A stretch of 24,067 nt of DNA from a virus. The notes under the pieces were generated by a model. The model was given only the letters and a program-made list of their open reading frames with translations, ran no database searches and had not been told where the DNA came from. Each line of letters begins with the position of its first letter. The first letter of the stretch is position 1. The position numbers and the translations under genes are program-made. Positions 7,736 to 15,412 of the stretch are shown here, piece by piece. The stretch lies in IMG/VR virus record IMGVR_UViG_3300034071_000568, positions 1-24,067 of that record; one strand, 5' to 3'.

Positions 7736-8293
7736 TTATCTTCCCCAAGCTATATCTTTTTCTTGAAGGCTTGCAACATACTTCAAGGATTGGTCATTAG
7801 GATAGCGACTTAATTGTTCTTCATTAGTATATTTTCTAATTCTTGGTCTGTCTAAATCTATAAGAACATTTTCAATGCTAAGATTTAAAGTAGATGTAGT
7901 GCCATCTTCTTGAATACTCATAACATCCATGCGCCCTGAGAATAACTGATACAAAGTGCTAACTGGCTGATTAGTAGAATCTAAAGCGCCAATATATAAA
8001 GTTGCAGTTCTTCCTCTGTAGTTCTCTGTTAAAGCAATAGCAACAATGTTAGGATCTAATCCACCAAAGGTTAAAGTCATTCCATTAGCAGATAGATCTG
8101 TAGTTTCATTACTAGGCGCAATACCCATAATCTGCCCTGAACCTGACCATTCTTCTCCATTAGCAGTAATCTCACCATAGCCTGTCCAAAAGCGCACCGC
8201 CCCTGAATCAAACATTAGCTCTACTGCATAGAATGGTTTTAGCTCAGAAGCAATAAACTCATCAGATAGAGCTTGTGGCAAAGTTCTAGACAT
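7736..8293 (-). CDS. Tail hub-associated protein, DUF2163-like
   Basis: A 185-residue protein. Seen: LKPFYAVELMFDSGAVRFW, TGYGEITANGEEWSGSGQIM, GMTLTFGGLDPNIVAIALTE and YRGRTATLYIGALD, then LFSGRMDVMSIQEDG and LSIENVLIDLDRPRIRKYT with a final DIAWGR. The order of F-x-G-x-M-D, LDRPR-x-R-x-YT is familiar from DUF2163-type proteins and from gp14-like proteins of gene transfer agents. A role in building the tail tip hub ahead of the J-like protein is inferred. It precedes the J-like gene with no gap. Confidence 0.8.
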   Translation of the reverse strand: MSRTLPQALSDEFIASELKPFYAVELMFDSGAVRFWTGYGEITANGEEWSGSGQIMGIAPSNETTDLSANGMTLTFGGLDPNIVAIALTENYRGRTATLYIGALDSTNQPVSTLYQLFSGRMDVMSIQEDGTTSTLNLSIENVLIDLDRPRIRKYTNEEQLSRYPNDQSLKYVASLQEKDIAWGR

Positions 8294-8913
8294 TACAATG
8301 CTTCCCTAGCGCCAAATGTTATTCCATAAAATTGCGCTTCTGTAATGTCCCAAGAAGTTTGATTTGAGTTAAGTCTAAAGTTACCCTTAGCATTAGTTAC
8401 AGTAATTGTTGCATTGTTAGCTGGAGAGCTTCTTAGATCAGGATAAATTGTAAGAGTTGCATTTCCTGATCCATCAGAATTTACATCACTTAAAACTTTA
8501 TAAAGCCTTGCGCTTAAGCCTGTGCCTAATTGAAAATAATCTCCTGCTTTCATAATGCCTGTAACTCCAGCAGTCCATCCATCTGTAATTAGTTCATTGC
8601 CAGTTTGACTAGCACCATTTACTAATGGAGTTCCTGTTGCTACACCCCTAGGAGTAGCGCCATTTGGATCACCTAATAAAAATGTTCCATATTGACCATT
8701 TAACTTTAGTAGAAAGCTAATCCAATACTCAGCATCATCTCTATCCATTGGGCGCAAAGTTATATCTGCTTCCCAAAACTGCCCAGTATATCTATATACT
8801 TGCTGAGAAGCTGTAAAAGGAGATTGAGATACACCAACTACATCAGTAGCATTTAATCTAACTCTTGCAATCTGTCTATTAGAAGGAAGGGATAAGGGGT
8901 AAGTAATTGCCAT
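8293..8913 (-). CDS. Distal tail protein, DUF2460-like
   Basis: A 206-residue protein. Seen: YPLSLPSNRQIARVRLNATD, SQQVYRYTGQFWEADITLRPM, YWISFLLKLNGQYGTFLLGDP, then a Gly/Asn/Thr-rich middle and ITEAQFYGITFGAREAL. The W-E-A-x-I-x-L-P/R-P-M and GxxGTF(L/F)LGDP motifs mark a family of beta-rich distal tail proteins found between tape measure and J-like genes. Probably part of the ring at the tail end. It lacks the NlpC/P60 or zinc motifs of lambda K or L. Stop overlaps the next start as TAATG. Confidence 0.8.
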   Translation of the reverse strand: MAITYPLSLPSNRQIARVRLNATDVVGVSQSPFTASQQVYRYTGQFWEADITLRPMDRDDAEYWISFLLKLNGQYGTFLLGDPNGATPRGVATGTPLVNGASQTGNELITDGWTAGVTGIMKAGDYFQLGTGLSARLYKVLSDVNSDGSGNATLTIYPDLRSSPANNATITVTNAKGNFRLNSNQTSWDITEAQFYGITFGAREAL

Positions 8914-8914
8914 A

Positions 8915-10798
8915 TTAGCTCATCATCTTTCCATAAGAACCGCCCCTGCGCTTGGAATCAGCTACAGCAGCTTTTGTTGCTTCCATGATTCTTGGCATCA
9001 TAGACTGTATTTCTGTTCTTACTGTTTGTGCAACTCCAGTTTGTATATTGAATGTTTGATTAACAGTAACACTACCCATAGCATCATTAGGAGTAATAGA
9101 GCCATTCATATTAGGGGTAAATATCTCTGCACCTTTCTCACCAACTAAGTAAGAAGTTCCAGCGCTTACATTACCGCCCAATGCTCTACCACCACCCATA
9201 TCAAAGGTGTTTAAGCCTGTAGAAGTTTGAGTAGGTGTTACAGATCCACCAAAGAAACTTCCTAAAGAGCTAGAGATAAAGCCAGCCAAAGGTGCTGTGA
9301 TAGATTGCCTAATTAAAATTCTAGCTATGTCATTGAGAATAGATGCTGTCATTTTTGAGAAGGCATCTGCTACAGAAGTTGTTCTACTCATAATCCCAAG
9401 GAGAGCATTGTCTAAACCATTCATAGCATTTGTAACTACACCGCTAGTAAGATTTGCTAGATTCTTTGATTCATTTATATATTTAGATAATGCGATTTGT
9501 GCGCCATAAGCATAACTAGAATTCAAATCATCCTGAGTTTCTTTTAATTTTGTAGCAACTTCAATAGCAGCAACATAGTTTAAAGAAAGTTCTTTAATTC
9601 CTTGAGCATATTGGTCAGGAGTAATATTTTTTTCTGCTAATTGTTTAGCCATAGATGTTGCAGCATCTTCAACCATTTTTTGCAAACTTAAAAGATTAGC
9701 TTGTAATTTCTTTTCAGTATCAGAAGAAAATACATTTTGCATTTCCATATTAATTTTATTTGTTAAATCTTTAACAGAACTTAAAAACTTCATATTGCTT
9801 TCATTAATTGAAGCTAATCCTTTTGTATAATCTTTTAAATCAGCATCAGCCTTCTTCTTTGGTTTGTTTGCATTGTTAGCTATTTCTTCTTCTATGCGCT
9901 TTTGTTCTTTTAAAAAGCCTATGCGACTTTGCAAACCTTTTTGTAAGTCTAAATTGCTCTTAGAATTTTCTTTTCCTAAAGAAGTATTCTTTTCAATAGT
10001 TGCATTAACTTTTGCTAATGCACCTTCTAATTCTTCTATGTTATTGCCTAGAATTGCATAAGGCTGAATAATAGAATTAAGTGTTTTAAAAAATTCTAAA
10101 AGCGCTGGAATTGCTCTGCTTAGAATTCCATTAGTAAATTTATCAAATTCTAAACCTAGCTTTCTAACTTCATCTTGCAATTTACCAGCAGCTTCAGCTT
10201 GCTGTGCAGTTACCACAGCATTCATCTTTCCATTTTTTGCTAAATCATCTAAAAATGGAGAAATTTCTTTTGCGGATTTACCAAAAATAGCAGTAATAAT
10301 AGCTGCTTTATTTGCATCATCAGCATATTCTTGTAATGCTCTAGCTACTGCATAAGTAGCATCTACTGTATCCATCTGCCTTAATTCTTTAGAAGATAGA
10401 CCAATAGCTTTTAATGCTTTTTCGGTAGTATTTGCTTCATTTTCAACACTAAATAAAGCCTTATTAAATTTTATTAAAACAGATTCAAGGGTGTTCATAT
10501 CAACACCAACAATTCTTGCTTGGCTTGCTAAACCTGATAAATTCTCTACAGTTGAACCAGTAGTTTTACTAATATCCTCAAGCCTAGCCATAGATTCAAT
10601 GATTGAATTAACTCCGCTAGTAACTTGGGCTACAACTCCAGCAGTCAAAAGAGTTTTAAAAGCAGTAGAAACAAAGCTAGTAGAAGATTCAATCTTCTTC
10701 ATAGCCCTATCAGTTTCATAGGCTGCTTTAGAAAGTGCTTCTTTAAATTGCGCTGTTTCCGCAGTAAGAGAAACTACAAGCTGACCTAATGATGCCAT
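8915..10798 (-). CDS. Tape measure protein
   Basis: A 627-residue tape measure with the lambda-H-like layout. Seen: N-terminal LGQLVVSLTAETAQFKEAL, a hydrophobic patch around 46-68 (STAFKTLLTAGVVAQV), long Lys/Glu-rich helical stretches in the middle, an amphipathic region about 480-515 (ILNDIARILIRQSITAPLAG), and the conserved RALGGNVSAGTSYLVGEKG with EIFTPN near 540-562. Known: tape measure length sets tail length at roughly 0.15 nm per residue, so a tail around 90-95 nm is expected; that is inference. Begins by a one-base overlap with the stop of the long chaperone form. Confidence 0.94.
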   Translation of the reverse strand: MASLGQLVVSLTAETAQFKEALSKAAYETDRAMKKIESSTSFVSTAFKTLLTAGVVAQVTSGVNSIIESMARLEDISKTTGSTVENLSGLASQARIVGVDMNTLESVLIKFNKALFSVENEANTTEKALKAIGLSSKELRQMDTVDATYAVARALQEYADDANKAAIITAIFGKSAKEISPFLDDLAKNGKMNAVVTAQQAEAAGKLQDEVRKLGLEFDKFTNGILSRAIPALLEFFKTLNSIIQPYAILGNNIEELEGALAKVNATIEKNTSLGKENSKSNLDLQKGLQSRIGFLKEQKRIEEEIANNANKPKKKADADLKDYTKGLASINESNMKFLSSVKDLTNKINMEMQNVFSSDTEKKLQANLLSLQKMVEDAATSMAKQLAEKNITPDQYAQGIKELSLNYVAAIEVATKLKETQDDLNSSYAYGAQIALSKYINESKNLANLTSGVVTNAMNGLDNALLGIMSRTTSVADAFSKMTASILNDIARILIRQSITAPLAGFISSSLGSFFGGSVTPTQTSTGLNTFDMGGGRALGGNVSAGTSYLVGEKGAEIFTPNMNGSITPNDAMGSVTVNQTFNIQTGVAQTVRTEIQSMMPRIMEATKAAVADSKRRGGSYGKMMS

Positions 10799-11345
10799 TA
10801 TTTTTCTTTCCTCTTAACCCTGTGTGCAAACTGCGCTTTTATTACATCTGATGCTTTCTGTTTTGGTAGTGTTTCTAACTTGAAGTATGCCATCCATTCA
10901 GTTATCTCTGCACTATCCATCCTTCTTAACATCTCCCCAACTGGCATTCCCAATTTCAGAGCTAAACTAAAGTAGAACTGTCTTTGGGGATGGGCTTTTA
11001 GTTTTTTACTAGATTATCTAATTCTTCCTCAGTTAATCTATTTAACTTCTGCGCCACCTTTACACATCTCTCAAGAGCAGTTGCGGATTTCTTGCCAAGC
11101 TCAACAGCATCTTCACTATGAAAGATCCTCTTACCTTGCTCATCCACAGCAGTAAAGGAAACTAACCTAGCTCTAATATTCTCTAGATTCGCACCTTTAC
11201 CGCCTACCAATCCCTGTTCCCAAGCATCTCTAGCTTCACCAGTCATCATGCTGATGTAAACTTCACCACCCCACTCAGGAACTTTAACTAACTCTTTTTT
11301 TAAATCTACTGCGCTTAGTATTGCTTCTTTATTTAGGATTGCCAT
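10798..11345 (-). CDS. Tail assembly chaperone, long frameshift form (G-T-like)
   Basis: A -1 slip on A AAA AAC (11007-11001) bypasses the short form's stop and opens 67 more residues, giving a product of 182 residues. The added part begins LKAHPQRQFYFSLALKLGMP and includes MDSAEITEWMAYFKLE followed by a Lys-rich tail. The pattern LGxxxxEMLxRMDSxEIxEW is typical of the T part of lambda-like G-T and HK97 gp14-15 chaperones. The frame has no stop until TAA at 10800-10798, which overlaps the tape measure ATG as TAATG. It explains the apparent 200 bp gap. Known function: the G part coats the tape measure and the T part recruits tail tube subunits. Confidence 0.88.
10998..11345 (-). CDS. Tail assembly chaperone, short form (G-like)
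   Basis: A 115-residue protein, the zero-frame product. Seen: an N-terminal segment FNxxx-type AILNKEAILSAVDLKKELV, WGGEVYISMMTGEARDAWE, FTAVDEQGKRIFH and a helical LTEEELDNLVKN end. This is the pattern of HK97 gp14-like chaperones that coat the tape measure during tail assembly. The stop TAA directly follows the slippery heptamer, so a minor longer product is also expected. Confidence 0.92.
   Translation of the reverse strand: MAILNKEAILSAVDLKKELVKVPEWGGEVYISMMTGEARDAWEQGLVGGKGANLENIRARLVSFTAVDEQGKRIFHSEDAVELGKKSATALERCVKVAQKLNRLTEEELDNLVKN
11001..11007 (-). other. Slippery heptamer A AAA AAC for -1 frameshifting
   Basis: Reads A AAA AAC in the correct zero-frame phase (gtA AAA AAC), directly followed by TAA. 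The -1 frame from here encodes a chaperone T-like domain. A GAGGAA tract lies about 17 bases upstream; no strong downstream stem was seen by eye. Confidence 0.85.
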
Positions 11346-11346
11346 T

Positions 11347-11769
11347 TTAGCTCTGTGTGATTGATCCAGTAATTTCTAAAGTTACATTAGCTTCCACCAC
11401 ATTATCAACTGCGCCTGATACAGCAAAGCCAGTTACAAATGCAGAGAAACTCCAAGTAGTAGATGGGCTATCATCAGTAAACACCATTTTAAAATCTGTT
11501 TCATCTCTGCTTGCTCTGCGAGTGCGTAACAATGTATGCTGAGTATTGTCAGGAATGTAGTTAATAGTAAAACTTAACTGTCCTTCATCAGCTAGACCCA
11601 TGCGCTTTTCTTTAGCAGTAGAACTTAAATCAGTTACATCAATAACTGCTGCTGACCCTGTCGGGCCGCTAAAGGTTTTGATTTCAGAAATAGTAGTGAA
11701 CACTTGCGGAGAAGCGCCATTACCGATCTTGATTAACATCCCTTGTGCTTCTAAAGCATTTGAACTCAT
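11347..11769 (-). CDS. Major tail tube protein
   Basis: A 140-residue tail tube protein. Seen: GMLIKIGNG, ISEIKTFSGPTGSAAVIDVT, STAKEKRMGLADEGQLSF, a strand-rich IPDNTQHTLLR and a final EANVTLEITG. This is the phage tail tube (TTP) fold: conserved G-P-x-G...D-V-T and G-L-x-D-E-G-x-L motifs. Subunits stack as hexamers around the tape measure. It is followed one base later by the tail assembly chaperone, the typical order. Confidence 0.93.
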   Translation of the reverse strand: MSSNALEAQGMLIKIGNGASPQVFTTISEIKTFSGPTGSAAVIDVTDLSSTAKEKRMGLADEGQLSFTINYIPDNTQHTLLRTRRASRDETDFKMVFTDDSPSTTWSFSAFVTGFAVSGAVDNVVEANVTLEITGSITQS

Positions 11770-11777
11770 ATTAACTC

Positions 11778-12125
11778 CTACCTAGTTTGCCAAACATAAT
11801 AATCCTGAGATACCCTGAAAACAGATAAATCAGGCTCAAAAATATCTTGATCAGTCTGTAAAGTTGCCTTTACTGCGCTTCCTTCAAGAGATGACCTAAC
11901 AGATTCAGCAAGCACTTTGCAGGCTGAATAAGTCTTTGCATAAGTATCCACCTGAATGCGAACTAAATCAATAGTTGAACCACCATCTATTGTATTTATG
12001 GGAGTGGAATTGATCCGAAAATAAACTATGCAAGGATAGGTTACTTTCTCAGGTGCTTGCAATGGATAGACCCTGCCACTAGCCAAACCTTGCAATGCAG
12101 AATAGATTGAAGTTTCAATAGTCAT
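11778..12125 (-). CDS. Tail terminator-like protein (DUF3168 family)
   Basis: A 115-residue protein with the DUF3168/gp17 pattern: MTIETSIYSALQGLASGRVYP, CIVYFRINSTP, IQVDTYAKTYSACKVLAESV and a final SVFRVSQDYYVW. The family is thought to cap the tail tube and link tail to head. Position between gp10-like and tube protein is the normal one in siphovirus operons. Four-base overlap with the upstream gene. Confidence 0.9.
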   Translation of the reverse strand: MTIETSIYSALQGLASGRVYPLQAPEKVTYPCIVYFRINSTPINTIDGGSTIDLVRIQVDTYAKTYSACKVLAESVRSSLEGSAVKATLQTDQDIFEPDLSVFRVSQDYYVWQTR

Positions 12126-12601
12126 TTTTTTGCCAGTTTCTTTGCTTGATCTTGAATTGCCTTGCCTAATCTTTCTTTCATTACATCCAATATTCTACTT
12201 TTTGATCCCTCAAAAGCGGGGCGCATAAAAGGTTTAGCTTGCATTTTAGCAGTTCCAAACTCTAAAAAGCGCCAATAATATGCTTCACCTTGAACTGTGT
12301 ATTTCTTACCTACCCTATTTAGCCTTCTGTTTCTTGCAGTATTGGCATAGGCTTTCTTGCCTTTCCTAACACCTACCAAATAAGTTTCTCTACCTGTGCC
12401 TGAGCCACTTCTACTTCTATATCTGTAGATTGCCTTTTTAAGATTGCCTGTATCTCCTGCTGGCGCTTTAGCTATTGCAGCATCAACTACAACTTTTGCA
12501 GATGCGGATACTGCTGATCTAAGAGCCTTTTGCTGGATCTCTATAGGAAGTTGATTTAGGGCTTTTTTTAGTTGCTCTAAACCTAGAATTTTTACTTGCA
12601 T
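12122..12601 (-). CDS. HK97 gp10-like tail completion protein
   Basis: A 159-residue protein of the HK97 gp10 family. Seen: VKILGLEQLKKALNQLPIE, ALRSAVSASAKVVVDAAIAKAP, GDTGNLKKAI, a basic middle with KGKKAYANTARNRRLNRVGK, YYWRFLEFGTAKMQAKPFMR and a Lys-rich C-terminus. The family acts at the head-tail joint or tail completion. Start overlaps the preceding stop by one base, and its own stop overlaps the next start. Confidence 0.93.
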   Translation of the reverse strand: MQVKILGLEQLKKALNQLPIEIQQKALRSAVSASAKVVVDAAIAKAPAGDTGNLKKAIYRYRSRSGSGTGRETYLVGVRKGKKAYANTARNRRLNRVGKKYTVQGEAYYWRFLEFGTAKMQAKPFMRPAFEGSKSRILDVMKERLGKAIQDQAKKLAKK

Positions 12602-12915
12602 TATGCAGGCTTCTTAACTAAAACTTCTAAACCATCACCCCTACCAATTTCAGCAATGTAGAGAATGTCATAATCCACACCATCATGGGCGAGCTTCGCT
12701 GTTTCATCAAAATCTTCTCTGTAGCGCATTCTAATCTTTAAGCTGGCTTCAGGTATAAATTGTGCTACAGAAAAATACTCTCTACCGCTTACAGGCATTA
12801 TTTCTGCCCAAACTGTAGCCAACACAGAATAGGTAAGAATCTCTGCGCCATAAGCATCCCTTGTAGATGTTTTAACCTTAATCTGAACTCTGCGATCTAA
12901 TTTGCCTGCTTTCAT
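12601..12915 (-). CDS. Head-tail adaptor (SPP1 gp16-like head closure)
   Basis: A 104-residue head-tail joining protein. Seen: MKAGKLDRRVQIKVKTSTRDAYG, VWAEIMPVSGREYFSVAQ and LKIRMRYREDFDETAKLAHDG, then YDILYIAEIGRGDGLEVLVKK. This beta-barrel pattern with VWAxIxPxSGxE is the hallmark of the Phage_H_T_join family. It should close the head after packaging and offer the docking face for the tail. In standard operons it directly follows the gp6-like connector; here the four-gene sugar cassette separates them. Confidence 0.93.
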   Translation of the reverse strand: MKAGKLDRRVQIKVKTSTRDAYGAEILTYSVLATVWAEIMPVSGREYFSVAQFIPEASLKIRMRYREDFDETAKLAHDGVDYDILYIAEIGRGDGLEVLVKKPA

Positions 12916-13499
12916 ATCTCTCTCACAAATACAAATGTGCCTATATCTTCTCTACCTATTTCAGTTTCCATAAGGTTATATTCTAAAAGACTAAAGCCAA
13001 AATTACTCATAAATCTTTCTAGACCTTTATTAGTCCAATACCAACAATGCTCATCAGGGCGAAAATGCTTGCTTCTTAGGATATGTTCTTTATCCTCATA
13101 AACAGGGCAAGAGATAAATGCATATTTTTTGATATAGCCTAACAAATGGCTAGGGTTATGAATATGCTCTAGGCTATCCCAAAAACTCATGGAATCTAAA
13201 GGATAAGGATCTTTATATTTGCCAGCTTCTTTAAGCCATGCGATTGCACAGGGATTAATATCAAACCCATAGGCATAATCTAGAGCTTTAACAAATGCGC
13301 CTGATCCTATTCCTATATCTAGAATCTCATCCATCTTATAAGCCTGAACTAATTCCACCCTAGCATTATTAAGGGTTTTCCCTATTTCTGTATTTTCCAT
13401 TACTAAATACTTTTGCCAGTAGGCTTCATCATAGGGCTGATCTTCTACAGGGTAATAGCCAATCCCAAACTTAGGAAACCAAAGAAGTTTACTTTCCAA
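12912..13499 (-). CDS. SAM-dependent methyltransferase, class I
   Basis: A 195-residue methyltransferase. Seen: motif I LDIGIGSGAF (60-69), an acidic GFDINP end of strand two (78-83), FWDSLEHI (106-113) as motif IV and a late FVFVREI strand. The segment KHFRPDEHCWYW (144-155) is a conserved-looking feature. The N-terminus WFPKFGIGYYPVEDQPYDE is part of the same family in phages of aquatic bacteria, as far as I recall, which supports the TTG start at 13497-13499 rather than the in-frame ATG at residue 34. It overlaps the preceding glycosyltransferase by 11 bases and the head-tail adaptor by four. Expected partner of the sugar enzymes, for example to methylate a transferred sugar. Confidence 0.88.
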   Translation of the reverse strand: MESKLLWFPKFGIGYYPVEDQPYDEAYWQKYLVMENTEIGKTLNNARVELVQAYKMDEILDIGIGSGAFVKALDYAYGFDINPCAIAWLKEAGKYKDPYPLDSMSFWDSLEHIHNPSHLLGYIKKYAFISCPVYEDKEHILRSKHFRPDEHCWYWTNKGLERFMSNFGFSLLEYNLMETEIGREDIGTFVFVREI

Positions 13500-14331
13500 G
13501 AAGCACCCCCAAATTCTTCATAAGAGAATCATTGTTAGCTGTTTCTACATCCATAGGAATGTAAACCTTTCCCAATCTATCAGGATCAACCCAGTTAGTT
13601 TGAAAGGCTCTATGAGAGAAGTAATTAGACCAAAGCATTAAAGTTGGTGTGTTTATGTGCTGGCTAACTATGGTATTACCGCCACACCAGCCAACAAATG
13701 CAGAAGCCCCTTTAATCAAGCCAAAAAGCTCTGTAAGGCTAGTTTTGCCACAAAGGTTAATTACACCATTATCTTCTAGCTCTTGGTTAAATGGCGAATC
13801 CCATGAGCTTCCTGTAAGGATTAATTTGTAGCCTTTAATTTGTTGCATGAAACTTCTAATCTTTTCAGGTGGCATCTTGGCTACCCAATCAGTAAACATC
13901 CCATGATTAGAGAAATAAAAAATAATGTAAGGCTCACTATATGGGCTTATGCAGTCCTCTGTGTTTATTTTGTAATTCCAATTTGTAGAGTATTGGCGCA
14001 TGATTGTGTCCATGTTATGCCCTATTCTTAGGCTTCCATTTACACAAATAAAATAATCATAGCCTTTGAATCCGCTTACAACTTCCTTAGATCCTTCCAT
14101 ATACATCTCATGGAATAGTCGCTTTTGCTGTCTGCCCATAGGCTCATTGTCATAGCCAGCAAACTTTACAAAAGGAATGCGACTTACAAAGCCATCTGCC
14201 CTAGGTCTACCATCAAAGTTCCAAACTGTAATCTCAGGGATTACACCTTTGCATTCTTTCTCTATGAAAGATTCCATCTTCAGCATCACCCAATGAATAT
14301 CTCCGATACCGCAAATGGTTAGAATTCTCAT
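13489..14331 (-). CDS. Putative glycosyltransferase, family 9-like
   Basis: A 280-residue protein. Seen: an N-terminal LTICGIGDIHWVMLKMESFI Rossmann-like strand and helix, PYIIFYFSNHG near 134-144, YKLILTGSSWDSPFNQEL (168-185), INLCGKTSLTELFGLIKGAS (191-210) and AFVGWCGGNTIVSQHINTPT (211-230). The last three stretches match the C-terminal nucleotide-binding half of GT9 (ADP-heptose:LPS heptosyltransferase-like) enzymes, where GxxxGxxH-like residues hold the donor. Here the usual His region reads GGNTIVSQH. It overlaps the gene before it by four bases and the one after by 11. Phage copies are probably not LPS heptosyltransferases in the strict sense; donor and acceptor cannot be read from sequence. 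Confidence 0.82.
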   Translation of the reverse strand: MRILTICGIGDIHWVMLKMESFIEKECKGVIPEITVWNFDGRPRADGFVSRIPFVKFAGYDNEPMGRQQKRLFHEMYMEGSKEVVSGFKGYDYFICVNGSLRIGHNMDTIMRQYSTNWNYKINTEDCISPYSEPYIIFYFSNHGMFTDWVAKMPPEKIRSFMQQIKGYKLILTGSSWDSPFNQELEDNGVINLCGKTSLTELFGLIKGASAFVGWCGGNTIVSQHINTPTLMLWSNYFSHRAFQTNWVDPDRLGKVYIPMDVETANNDSLMKNLGVLLGK

Positions 14332-14861
14332 CTGAACTTTCTGCTTGCTTGATAATGCTCAATTATAGGGTTTACCCTAGGATAGTAATCTTTAGATAAG
14401 TCATAGATAAAACAATATTCAGGTGGAAGCTCAATAATTGAAATATCTGAAATAGATTTTAAAGCCTGATCTAAGTTCTTTTGATCAAATACTTCAGGAT
14501 TTTCTTGATTTATATCAATCCATTTTTGTAGAAGTTCAGAAGTCTTAGCTGTGTTATTAAAATAAACTGTGCCTGATAAAAGTTCTTTGCCTTTAAATCT
14601 ATGAAATGCCACATCACAATTAAGCTCAAAGAATATCTTAGGATAAGAAAGCACCATGCAATCAGCATCTAGCCAAACTACAGCACTTTCATTTTGTAAT
14701 TGTTGGCGGATAAATATAGGCTTGTAGTGTGTATTTGCATCCCAAGATCCCTTATCTTCTATCCCTGCGACATGGTAATTTAAAAGATTAGATTCTAATG
14801 ACTGTCTTAGCTTCTGCGCTTCTTGAATATATTGAGGAGTGTAGTAACTAATGAACTTCAT
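14328..14861 (-). CDS. Putative GT-A glycosyltransferase
   Basis: A 177-residue protein. Seen: MKFISYYTPQYIQEAQKL, a KPIFIRQQLQ helix, then VVWLDADCMVLSYP with the DxD motif D65-A66-D67 that in GT-A enzymes holds the metal and sugar nucleotide, VAFHRFKGKELLSGTVYF, DQKNLDQAL and a C-terminal EHYQASR. The pattern is that of small nucleotide-diphospho-sugar transferases. It overlaps both neighbours by four bases (ATGA-type), so the four genes are probably translated as a coupled unit. Acceptor unknown: virion protein, host surface glycan or DNA are all open. Confidence 0.8.
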   Translation of the reverse strand: MKFISYYTPQYIQEAQKLRQSLESNLLNYHVAGIEDKGSWDANTHYKPIFIRQQLQNESAVVWLDADCMVLSYPKIFFELNCDVAFHRFKGKELLSGTVYFNNTAKTSELLQKWIDINQENPEVFDQKNLDQALKSISDISIIELPPEYCFIYDLSKDYYPRVNPIIEHYQASRKFR

Positions 14862-15412
14862 AAGACTTCTGTTATAGCCTTTCTAGGAAAACAGTTGATG
14901 GCTGTATCTCTACTGCAATTAATTATTTCTAAGCCAGCATTTTGCATAAGAGGATAAGCATTCTCCATATGCCTAACCCATCTTCTCATATCAGGGCTTT
15001 TGTGCAATCTACCTTGATGCCTACCATGCCAATGCTGACCTGAGTTTTGATAGTCATATCCTAATAATAGAATGCGCCTAAATCCATGAATAAAAGCTAG
15101 GTTTAAAGCCTGAAAGCCACCATTGTTGCCAGTTGCAATTCTTTCTGTGTCGCAGAATAAAGCCTGTGCATCATGTTCAATATAATTTAAATTATATTTC
15201 TTGGATGCATTTTCATTAATTGTCCATTTAGCCCCTGCGAAATCAGGCTTATAGTAATCCCACCATTCTTCATCACAGGCATAAAGAACATCTGCCCAAG
15301 GTGCAATCTGATAAGAGTTATTGACTACATAGACCGAAGCCTTGCCTTGGCAATAATCAACATCTTCTTTAGTTAGGCTAGTTCCACTAGCTATGCAAAC
15401 AGCAGTTTTCAC
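14858..15412 (-). CDS. MptE/DUF115-like putative sugar-transfer protein
   Basis: A 184-residue protein. Seen: an N-terminal CIASGTSLT glycine loop after a short beta strand (residues 6-14), YVVNNSYQIAPWADVLYACDEEWW, a GNNGGFQALNLAFIHGFRRI helix, ILLLGYDYQ and an HWHGRHQG stretch around residues 128-135. This resembles the MptE-like/DUF115 group related to motility-associated and sialyltransferase-like proteins, many of them linked to glycan transfer. The start is GTG (15410-15412), overlapping the connector stop; the nearby ATG is out of frame. First of four linked genes placed between two connector genes. It may transfer or bind a nucleotide sugar; the substrate is not evident from sequence. 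Confidence 0.72.
   Translation of the reverse strand: MKTAVCIASGTSLTKEDVDYCQGKASVYVVNNSYQIAPWADVLYACDEEWWDYYKPDFAGAKWTINENASKKYNLNYIEHDAQALFCDTERIATGNNGGFQALNLAFIHGFRRILLLGYDYQNSGQHWHGRHQGRLHKSPDMRRWVRHMENAYPLMQNAGLEIINCSRDTAINCFPRKAITEVL

Noticed and set aside
10801-10997. Apparent intergenic gap between chaperone and tape measure
   Set aside because: It is coding in the -1 frame as part of the frameshift product, not intergenic.
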